64,000 nt of DNA from Mycobacterium sp. (GTDB lineage: Bacteria; Actinomycetota; Actinomycetes; Mycobacteriales; Mycobacteriaceae). The notes under the pieces are model-generated. The model was not told where the DNA came from and did not search any database. It worked only from the letters and a program-made list of their open reading frames with translations. Made by a program: the position numbers and the translations under genes. The stretch lies in the NCBI GenBank assembly GCA_021732005.1, contig JAKFVT010000002.1:1-64000 (forward strand). Direction: 5' to 3'. Positions 54,543 through 62,199 of the stretch are shown piece by piece (positions within the stretch are counted from its first letter, which is position 1; every line of letters begins with the position of its first letter).

Positions 54543-56666
54543 CTAACTTCCCGCGGCGCGGGCCCGGTCTCGGCGGCGTTTGTTGTACATGGCCTGGTCG
54601 GCATGCTCGAGGACACCGTCGATCGAGCGTCCGTCACCGGTCCGGTGGGCGGCGAAGCCGATGGTCAGCCGCGCGGGAACCTGCCTGCCCTCGCTGACTG
54701 TCACCGCAGTGCTCGCCAGCTGATCGGTGATCCGATCGGCCAGGCGGGCGAGCTCCCAGTCGTTGACGGAATCTGTGATCACCAGAAATTCGTCACCGCC
54801 CCAGCGGGCCACCGTGTCGTCATCGCCCACCGCAGCTCGCAGGCAGGCGGCGACCTCGACGAGCAGTCGATCACCGGCGCGGTGGCCGTATTGGTCGTTG
54901 ACGTTCTTGAACCGCTCGATGTCGCAGAACAGAATGCCGTAACCCCGTCCGCTGACGTCGAGTTGTTCGAGCCGGATCCAGCCTGCCGACCGATTGGCGA
55001 CCCCGGTGAGGGGATCGGTGGCGGCCTGCCGAGCCAAGTCGGCCTCGCGAATCCGATCGGCCGTCACATCCACGATCTGCGATACGAAGTAGCGCGGTTG
55101 ATCTCGCGGTGCGTTCACGACGACGACGGTCAGTGCGCCCCATACGATGCGTCCGTCGGCGGCGATATAGCGTTTGTCGATCCGGTAGGAGCGCCGCCGT
55201 CCTTCCAGGCATTCGGTGAGGAGCGCGAGGTCGGCGTCGAGATCGTCGGGGTGGGTGATCTCTTGGAAGGTCAGTTCGGCCAGTTCACGTTTGGTGTACC
55301 CGAGCATGTTTCGCAGCGCGCGGTTGGTGCGCAGGAATGTTCCGTCCAAGCCGACGACAGCCATGCCGATCGGCGAATGGGCGAGGGCGAGTTCAAATCG
55401 CCGCTCCCCCAACAGGTCCACCGCCGTCGGCAACAGGTCGGTCGATGCCGCCGCCGCCGCAGGCGGAAACCCGTGCACGAGAGGACGTGGCCGGCTGAGG
55501 TAATAGCCTTGTGCCGAACTGATGCCCACCGAGTTGACGGCGTCGAGTTCACCTTGTGTCTCAACGCCTTCGGCGATCACCGTCGCGCCCATCTGGCCCG
55601 CGAGTTCGGCGATGGCGTGCGCCAGCCGGCGCCGCGCATCGTCGACGTCGATGTGGCGGGTGATCGACTGGTCGATCTTGACGAACTCCGGACTCAACTC
55701 CAGCACGTGGGAGAAGGAGGAGAATCCCGCACCCACGTCGTCGACCGCCACCCGGACGCCCTGGGCGCGGCAGGGCTCCAGCGCGTCGTCGAGGGCGCCG
55801 TAGTCCAGGACAGCGTCATGTTCGGTGAGCTCCAGCACAATTCGCGTCGGGTCGACATCGGCCAGCATCTGAGTCCACGGAGCGACCAGCGCCGCGGACG
55901 GAGAGATGTTCACCGCGACGAAAATGTCCTCGGGCAGTTGCGGCACCATCGAGATGACGCGCGCCACGATCGCGGTCTCCAATTCGATTCCGAGGCCCAG
56001 CAGTGCCGCCTGGGCAAGGAATCCGTCGGGGCGAAACGGTTCGCGAGGGAACCGGGCCAGCGCCTCTACGCCCACGACCTTGCCGGTCGCCACGTCGTGA
56101 ACCGATTGGAACACCATTTCGAAGTCGCGCTGATACACCACGCGCCGTATCGAAGCGCGTTGCGCGGCGGTGGTGTCCCGACCGCTGTCCGGGGATTCGA
56201 TCAGTGAGCCTATGAGTTCGGCGATCTGCTTGACGATGCGAAGGTCGATATCGGCCAGATAGGGCTTGGCGTCGCGGCTGACCGCACACACCATGCCGAC
56301 CGTCGTGCCGGTGCGATTGAGCACCGGCACACCGACGTAGGCGCCCAGTCCGAATTCTCTGGTGATGGGCAGGGCATCGGTGGTCTGGTTGGCGCTGGTA
56401 TCGGGGATGATTCCGGGCAATCGCCCGTCGATCACGCGCACACAATACGAATCGAACAGGGACGCGCGGTCACCCGAGGACAGTCCCATCGCATCGGCGT
56501 CACCGTCGAGCACCTCGAACGTCTGGACGCCGTCACGAAAGGAGGCAAGCCATGCCGTCTCCAGTCCGAGCCGGTTCCGCAGCAGACCCAGCAACGTTCG
56601 GACAAGTTCGACGGGAAGCTCCGCCCCGTCTTCCACGAGCGGTTCGTCGACCCCGTCGAACCCCAT
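54543..56666 (-). CDS. GAF-EAL-PAS-GGDEF cyclic-di-GMP enzyme
   Basis: Cytosolic signalling protein of 707 aa. GAF covers about residues 8-160. EAL (about 175-420) keeps VEALARF, VAVNISPSA, LELTEHDAV, VDDVGAGFSSFS, FVKIDQSI and VIAEGVET, so it should degrade c-di-GMP. PAS follows (about 430-540). GGDEF (about 545-700) keeps RWGGDEFLVI and should synthesise c-di-GMP; the RxxD inhibitory site is degenerate (GDDD). The EAL-before-GGDEF order is the reverse of the GAF-GGDEF-EAL protein best known in mycobacteria (Rv1354c/DcpA). ATG 56666 is used; GTG 56702 adds 12 residues. Confidence 0.93.
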   Translation of the reverse strand: MGFDGVDEPLVEDGAELPVELVRTLLGLLRNRLGLETAWLASFRDGVQTFEVLDGDADAMGLSSGDRASLFDSYCVRVIDGRLPGIIPDTSANQTTDALPITREFGLGAYVGVPVLNRTGTTVGMVCAVSRDAKPYLADIDLRIVKQIAELIGSLIESPDSGRDTTAAQRASIRRVVYQRDFEMVFQSVHDVATGKVVGVEALARFPREPFRPDGFLAQAALLGLGIELETAIVARVISMVPQLPEDIFVAVNISPSAALVAPWTQMLADVDPTRIVLELTEHDAVLDYGALDDALEPCRAQGVRVAVDDVGAGFSSFSHVLELSPEFVKIDQSITRHIDVDDARRRLAHAIAELAGQMGATVIAEGVETQGELDAVNSVGISSAQGYYLSRPRPLVHGFPPAAAAASTDLLPTAVDLLGERRFELALAHSPIGMAVVGLDGTFLRTNRALRNMLGYTKRELAELTFQEITHPDDLDADLALLTECLEGRRRSYRIDKRYIAADGRIVWGALTVVVVNAPRDQPRYFVSQIVDVTADRIREADLARQAATDPLTGVANRSAGWIRLEQLDVSGRGYGILFCDIERFKNVNDQYGHRAGDRLLVEVAACLRAAVGDDDTVARWGGDEFLVITDSVNDWELARLADRITDQLASTAVTVSEGRQVPARLTIGFAAHRTGDGRSIDGVLEHADQAMYNKRRRDRARAAGS

Positions 56667-56702
56667 AGGCACCAGTAGACCGCACCACCGGGGAATCTGC
56701 AC

Positions 56703-57097
56703 CGGAATGCCACTGTCGGTAAGACAGGCTGCCTAGGCGCCATATTGCGAAGTTCAGAGACGGCAACGGAAGGCGCGCGGTTGGCCAGTCGGCGCCGCGT
56801 GGCGACTCTCGCCCAGCGTCTTCTGGGCGACCCGCACCGGGGTGTAGGCCTGGCGGTGTTGCTGGCGGCGACCGGGGTCACCGCCCGGCCAGGTGAGCCG
56901 TGTGTTCGGGCGGTGACGGTCGCAGCTCGTCGTGCCGCGAAACATGAGTCTGCTGCGGGGTTCCGGATCAAACTGCCGTTCAGTCGATCCGATGTGCACG
57001 CTTACCGGACGCGGCGGCGGTGCGGTCGATAATCTGCACTTTGCGTTTGCGCGGCCTCGTGTGAACGCACCGCACCGCACCGACAGAACGGAACGCA
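56703..57097. other. Non-coding gap before the universal stress protein
   Basis: About 400 bases with no convincing gene on either strand. It should hold the divergent promoters of the GAF-EAL-PAS-GGDEF protein and the Usp-permease operon. Repetitive CGCACCGCACCG sequence lies at 57066..57081. No operator or -10 element was recognised with confidence. Confidence 0.5.
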
Positions 57098-57961
57098 GTG
57101 AGACTGCTCATCGGATACCTGGCCACCCCTGGCGGCGCCGACGCGTTGGCCCTGGGCGTGCGGTTGGCCAGGACACTCGGCGCCGAGCTGGAGATCTGCT
57201 CGGTGCTGCCGGTTCCCATTCCCCTTGACTCCGAATATCAGAGCGAACTCGCCACCCAGGCCACGCAGTGGCTGCGGGAAGCCCAGAAGTCGGTTCCGGA
57301 CGACGTCACCGCGCACATCCACGTGAGCTTTCACGAATCCTTCGCCGAGGGCATCAGCCGGGAAGCCGAGCGGCTGGAGGTGGCCGCGATAGTGGTCGGC
57401 GGATCGGGTGGCTTCGCCGCCGGATTTTCGCTGGGCTCCGTCGTCAACGAACTGTTGCATTCGGCTCCCGTCCCGGTGGCCGTTGCCCCGCGCGGCGTTC
57501 GGCACTCCGACGTCGAACGTGTCCGCAGCATCACCTGCGGGGTCGGCACCCGGCCGGGCGCCGAGCATCTGCTCGACCTCGCGGTGCGCGTCAGCACTGC
57601 CGCAGGAGTTCCGTTGCGCCTGGTGTCACTGGTCGCACTCGACCACTACGGCTCGAGAAGCACAGTCAGCGCCGACGTGACGCGCCAACAGGCGCTCGAC
57701 CACGCCGCGGCAATTCTGGCGGCCGCCGAGTCGTCGCTGCCCACCGGGTTCCCGGTCACCGTGGTGGTCGCCGACGGCGCCACGGTCGAGGCGGCTGTGG
57801 AGAAGCTCGACTGGCGCGACGGCGATCTCATCATCGTCGGCTCCAGCCGGCTGGCTCAACCGAGACGGCTGTTCCTCGGCTCGACGGCAGCGAAGATGAT
57901 GCGGGTCCTGCACGTGCCCCTCGTCGTCGTTCCCGGCCCCGACAGCGCCGCCGATCACTAG
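57098..57961 (+). CDS. Universal stress protein, two tandem UspA domains
   Basis: Protein of 287 aa: first domain MRLLIGYLATPGGADALALG to about residue 130, second domain ending DLIIVGSSRLAQPRRLFLGS with VPLVVVPG. The ATP-binding glycine loop in domain 1 is VVGGSGGFAAGFSLGSV; in domain 2 it is altered (VGSSRLAQPRRLFLGS), so nucleotide binding there is doubtful. GTG 57098. The permease gene follows 13 bases later, suggesting that this Usp modulates the transporter. Confidence 0.9.
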   Translation: MRLLIGYLATPGGADALALGVRLARTLGAELEICSVLPVPIPLDSEYQSELATQATQWLREAQKSVPDDVTAHIHVSFHESFAEGISREAERLEVAAIVVGGSGGFAAGFSLGSVVNELLHSAPVPVAVAPRGVRHSDVERVRSITCGVGTRPGAEHLLDLAVRVSTAAGVPLRLVSLVALDHYGSRSTVSADVTRQQALDHAAAILAAAESSLPTGFPVTVVVADGATVEAAVEKLDWRDGDLIIVGSSRLAQPRRLFLGSTAAKMMRVLHVPLVVVPGPDSAADH

Positions 57962-57974
57962 GAAGGCAAAGAAC

Positions 57975-59378
57975 TTGTCGCAAAACGCATCTCCGCCGAG
58001 ATCGCACCTCTCGAGGTCGCTCGGGTTGTGGGCCGTTGTCGGTCTGGGGTTGGGCTACATGACACCCATGACGGTCTTCGACACCTTCGGGATCGTCTCG
58101 GGCGAAACGAACGGGGTGGTACCGCTCGCCTACATCGTGGCTCTGGTTGCGATGGTGTTCACCGCGATCAGCTACGGCCGGATGACCCGGGTCTACCCGT
58201 CGGCGGGTTCGGCCTACACCTACGCCTCGGAGACCATTCACCCGAACTTCGGCTTCGTGGTCGGATGGTCCTCGCTGCTGGACTATCTGCTGCTTCCGAT
58301 GGTGAACGCGGTCATCGCCCGCATCTACTTCGAGTCGTTCTTTCCCTCGGCGCCGTCGTGGGTCTTCGTGCTGGTGTACGTCGCCTCCATCACCGCGCTG
58401 AATTACCTGAGTATGAAAGGAACCTCGCGCGTCAACGGAATTCTCGTGGTGTTCCAGGTCGTACTCATCGGCGCCTTTCTGGTCTTGGCGGCGATGGCGC
58501 TGAGCAAGGGCGTCGGTGCGGGAACGATCTTCACCCTCGATCCGCTTGTCCACGAGGGCGTCCAGATGCAGGCTGTCGTCGCCGGGGCGACCGTCGTCTG
58601 CTTCTCGTTCATCGGCTTCGATGCGATCACCATGTACTCCGAGGAAGCGAAATCGCCGGACATCGTGCCAAGGGCAATTGTTTTGGCATTGCTCATCGGC
58701 GGCGCCATCTTCTTCGCTGCGGCATGGTTCAGCCAGTCGGTGTTCCCGACCCTCGACGGGTTCGAGGTCACTGATGACACGCTGCCCGAGATGGCGCTGA
58801 AGGTCGGCGGCATGTTGTTCAAGGTGTTCTTCGTGTCGGCCGCGCTGGCCGCGGTCGTGGCGTCGAGCCTCGCGTCGCATGCCAGCGTCGCGCGGATGAT
58901 TTACGTGATGGGCCGCAATGGCAGGGGACGCTTCGGGCGGTTCCTGTCCTACATCCACCCGCGGTTCCTGACCCCTGCCCACGCCGTCATCATCGTCGGC
59001 GTGGTGTCACTGCTCGCGGTGAAATTCACCCTGGAATTCGCCTCGTCGATGATCAACTTCGGCGCCCTCATCGCATTCACCGTGGTGAACCTGACGATCA
59101 TCGTGTTCTTCGCTTTCCGGATGAAACGGCGGGGCACTCCGAAAGAGATCTTCACCAATATCGTGCTGCCCGCGATCGGCATGGCGCTGACCGGCGCGCT
59201 GTGGGTCAACCTGCATTTCGATGCGCTGCTCTACGGCGGCATCTGGCTGGCGATCGGGATCGTGGTCTTGGTCTACCTGACCAAGGGTTTCCGCGACCAG
59301 CTGACGATGCGGATCGAAGAGGAGACGCTGACCGAAGAAGGTACGCCGGTAATCCACATCAAACACGGGCAGAACTGA
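57975..59378 (+). CDS. APC-family amino acid permease
   Basis: Integral membrane protein of 467 aa with 12 predicted helices. VVGLGLGYMTPMTVFDTFG is the unwound TM1 binding motif, ISYGRMTRVYPSAGSAYTYA the conserved TM2-3 loop, and VVCFSFIGFDAITMYSEEAK the TM6 motif of the APC superfamily. TTG 57975 is the start: AGGAAGG lies ten bases upstream and no better codon is nearby. The substrate is probably an amino acid or polyamine. Cotranscribed with the Usp gene. Confidence 0.9.
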   Translation: MSQNASPPRSHLSRSLGLWAVVGLGLGYMTPMTVFDTFGIVSGETNGVVPLAYIVALVAMVFTAISYGRMTRVYPSAGSAYTYASETIHPNFGFVVGWSSLLDYLLLPMVNAVIARIYFESFFPSAPSWVFVLVYVASITALNYLSMKGTSRVNGILVVFQVVLIGAFLVLAAMALSKGVGAGTIFTLDPLVHEGVQMQAVVAGATVVCFSFIGFDAITMYSEEAKSPDIVPRAIVLALLIGGAIFFAAAWFSQSVFPTLDGFEVTDDTLPEMALKVGGMLFKVFFVSAALAAVVASSLASHASVARMIYVMGRNGRGRFGRFLSYIHPRFLTPAHAVIIVGVVSLLAVKFTLEFASSMINFGALIAFTVVNLTIIVFFAFRMKRRGTPKEIFTNIVLPAIGMALTGALWVNLHFDALLYGGIWLAIGIVVLVYLTKGFRDQLTMRIEEETLTEEGTPVIHIKHGQN

Positions 59379-59550
59379 GCGGACGCTTACCGGCCGTTCG
59401 ACCCCAACATTTGCTGATTTTCCGATTGGCTGCTTGTCCGGGCCTGCCCGGCGGCACACTTGTGGAACGAATTGTTGTTCACGAAAAGAGTCCGGGGGTG
59501 AGAGTCCGAGTGCTTGTGCGGGACCTCGCGCGGGAGGGAACACTGATCCA

Positions 59551-62193
59551 GTGCTGATGGATGGCGTGGTGGAGGGGCCCACGACAACCGATAGCAAGCA
59601 GACGGTCCTGGTGGTCGACGACGACGCGCGACTCCGGGACTTGCTGTGCACTGTGCTGACCTCGCTGGACTGCGAGCTTCTCCAGGCTGGTTCGGGCGAA
59701 GAGGCGCTCACCGCACTGCTGCAGCGCAAGGTCGCGGTGATCGTGCTGGACATCAACATGCCGGGGATGGGCGGATTCGAGACGGCACAACTGATCCGCG
59801 AGGCCGACGAGTTGGCCTCGACGCCGATCATCTTCCTCACCGGCCAGGCGGACGACGGGGATCTCGATCGCGGCTACGACCTCGGCGCGGTCGACTTTCT
59901 GCTCAAGCCGGTTTCGGCAGCGGTGCTGTACGCCAAAGTGAAGGCTTTGCTGGAGCTGGATCGGTCCTTTGCAAGGGTGCGCATCGAGGCAGCGAAGCTG
60001 CATGAACAACAACTTCAGATCGCCCGAGCCGCCGAGAGTCGGCAGCGCGAGGAGTTGGCCCTTGCGCGACGGCGGGCGAGGTTGGCAACCATCTTCACCG
60101 AAGGCAGTCTTGATCTGGCCGCACTGGAGAAGACCATCGTCACCGAGCTGAGCCGCATTTTCTCCGCGGAGTGCCTGCTCCGAGTGCCCGTTCGTGACAA
60201 CGATTGGCACGAAACGTTTTCGGATCCGGAGGCGGATCGAACACCGGAAGCGGTGCAGTCGTGGCTTGCTACGCAAGTGGCCGGCGCCGTCCGGGGCGTC
60301 ACGCCGCACGCGGCGGTGTTGGTCGAGGAGTTGATGGCTCGCGGTGAACATGTCGGCTTCATCTGCGTCGGCCGAACCGACGGCCCCGCCTTCTCGGAAG
60401 TCGAAGCGGCGCTGTTCCGCGGCGTCTCGGCGGCGGCCGCACTGGCGATTTCCAACGCCACCCTCTACCGCGTTCAAGCCGAGTACGCCGCCGTCATGCA
60501 GGCCACCGCCGACGCGATTCTGGCCGTGGACGTGTCGGGCGCCATTCGCAGCTGCAACAAAGCTGCAACGGCTCTGTTCAGCGGGGACGCCGACACCCTG
60601 ATCGGCCGGTCCATCGTCGAGCTCGCGGTTGCCGACGACCGGCAGCTGCTGGAGGAACAGCTGGACGTCACCTTGACGACGCGCCGAGAGGTCTCTCTTG
60701 AGATGGCACTTGCCGCCGCCGACGGTCGTCCCGTCGACGTCATGATCACGTTGTCGCCGATCGGCGACTCGATCGATCTGCACGTCGCCGTGGTAGTTCA
60801 TGACCTGACCGAGATCAAACGCGCCCAGACCGAGATCAGGCGGCTGGCCAGTCACGACCCTTTGACTGATCTGGCGAACCGTCGGGAGCTCAACGACCGG
60901 CTGTCGGCCTTGAGCGGGGAGCGGCGCAGCCCGCCGGACCTGGTCGCCTTGTTGTACGTCGACGTCAATCAATTCAAAACGGTCAACGACACCTACGGCC
61001 ACGACACCGGGGACGAACTGCTGGTGGAAGTGGCTGGGCGCCTTCGAGCCGCGGTACGGGACGAGGACACCCTGGTCTGCCGGGTGGGCGGAGACGAGTT
61101 CATCATCGTGATCGAAGGCGTGCCCTCGCCGGAGGCGGCCGCATCGGTGGGAAACAGGATCCTCGAGCGTGTGCAGTCGCAATTGGTGCACTGTAAGAAC
61201 GCGACGCTGCGTCCGTCGCTCAGCATGGGCATCGCCTGCCTGGGTGCCAGTGCGCACACTCCCGAGGAATTGCTCATTCAGGCCGATATGGCCATGTTCG
61301 AGGCGAAGAAGGAACGAGCGGGCGTGTGTGTGCTGTACACCGACCAGATCGGGTCGCGGCACCACGGAAAGGCGCATCTGAGAGCGGAGGTGTCCGGCGC
61401 TATCGTGCGATCTGAACTTCGGGTGGCTTACCAGCCAATTGTCAACGCCGCCAACGGCGCTCTGTTCGGCATTGAGGCCCTGGTTCGCTGGCGGGTCAGC
61501 GATGAAGAGATGCCGGCAAAGGACATCATCGCCTTGGCCGAGAGTGCCGGACAGATCGGCCCGCTCGGCCGATGGATCGTGACCCGCAGCTTGGAGGACT
61601 ACGCGTCCCTGCGGTTGAACGACCTGAAACTGCATGTGAATCTGTCGCCGGTCCAGGTGCTCGACGGCAGCTTCCTCGACTACCTGATCGGGGCTCAGCA
61701 AGACAGTGGGATATCTCCGGAGAGCATCTGCCTGGAACTCACGGAGCGGACGTTCAATGGAGATCCCGCCCGTGTGCAGTCGGTTCTGTCCCGTGCGCGC
61801 GACGCCGGGTTCCGCTTGGCGATACAGGATTTCGGTGTAGAGCATGCCAGCTTGGCCAATCTGCTCCGTGTTCCGGTCGACTGGCTGAAGATCGATCGCT
61901 CGTTCGTAGCTGACGTGCACAAGGACGAGCGGGTACAACGGCTTGTTCGCAGCCAGATCGCCCTTGCCGCCTATATGGAGGTCGACCTCATAGCTTCAGG
62001 CGTCGAGAATCAACAACAAGCCCATTGGCTCCGGGACGCGGGATGTGTTCTGCAGCAGGGCTTCTTGTATGCACATCCGGTCGAGTCGACCGACCTGGGC
62101 ACGAATGTGGCGAAGCTGACACCAGTTTTGGCAGACCAAGGTCCGGGCTCGAAAGAGTCTGCCCTTAAGAGCGGTCCGCACACGGGAGAGTGA
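59551..62193 (+). CDS. REC-GAF-PAS-GGDEF-EAL response regulator with degenerate EAL
   Basis: Cytosolic protein of about 880 aa. REC: VLVVDDDARLRDLL, phospho-acceptor Asp67 in VIVLDINMPGMGG, Lys in LLKP. A coiled coil and GAF-like part (to about residue 310), a PAS domain (QATADAILAVDVSGAIRSC) and GGDEF (CRVGGDEFIIV near residue 513) follow; the synthase residues are intact. The EAL domain keeps IEALVRW (Glu642) and LELTERT but has QDFG for DDFG (Gln759) and ASGVEN for AEGVET (Ser816), removing catalytic residues. So it probably makes c-di-GMP under control of a kinase, perhaps the next gene. GTG 59551 is used; the frame opens at 59434. Confidence 0.92.
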   Translation: MLMDGVVEGPTTTDSKQTVLVVDDDARLRDLLCTVLTSLDCELLQAGSGEEALTALLQRKVAVIVLDINMPGMGGFETAQLIREADELASTPIIFLTGQADDGDLDRGYDLGAVDFLLKPVSAAVLYAKVKALLELDRSFARVRIEAAKLHEQQLQIARAAESRQREELALARRRARLATIFTEGSLDLAALEKTIVTELSRIFSAECLLRVPVRDNDWHETFSDPEADRTPEAVQSWLATQVAGAVRGVTPHAAVLVEELMARGEHVGFICVGRTDGPAFSEVEAALFRGVSAAAALAISNATLYRVQAEYAAVMQATADAILAVDVSGAIRSCNKAATALFSGDADTLIGRSIVELAVADDRQLLEEQLDVTLTTRREVSLEMALAAADGRPVDVMITLSPIGDSIDLHVAVVVHDLTEIKRAQTEIRRLASHDPLTDLANRRELNDRLSALSGERRSPPDLVALLYVDVNQFKTVNDTYGHDTGDELLVEVAGRLRAAVRDEDTLVCRVGGDEFIIVIEGVPSPEAAASVGNRILERVQSQLVHCKNATLRPSLSMGIACLGASAHTPEELLIQADMAMFEAKKERAGVCVLYTDQIGSRHHGKAHLRAEVSGAIVRSELRVAYQPIVNAANGALFGIEALVRWRVSDEEMPAKDIIALAESAGQIGPLGRWIVTRSLEDYASLRLNDLKLHVNLSPVQVLDGSFLDYLIGAQQDSGISPESICLELTERTFNGDPARVQSVLSRARDAGFRLAIQDFGVEHASLANLLRVPVDWLKIDRSFVADVHKDERVQRLVRSQIALAAYMEVDLIASGVENQQQAHWLRDAGCVLQQGFLYAHPVESTDLGTNVAKLTPVLADQGPGSKESALKSGPHTGE

Positions 62194-62199
62194 TGGTGG

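Noticed and set aside
56745..57032. Small plus-strand gene in the gap before the universal stress protein
   Set aside because: Arg-rich composition, no ribosome-binding site and no domain; treated as non-coding.
59479..61938. Open frame of 819 codons on the minus strand
   Set aside because: Antisense to the REC-GGDEF-EAL gene; His/Arg/Gln-rich composition typical of a shadow frame.
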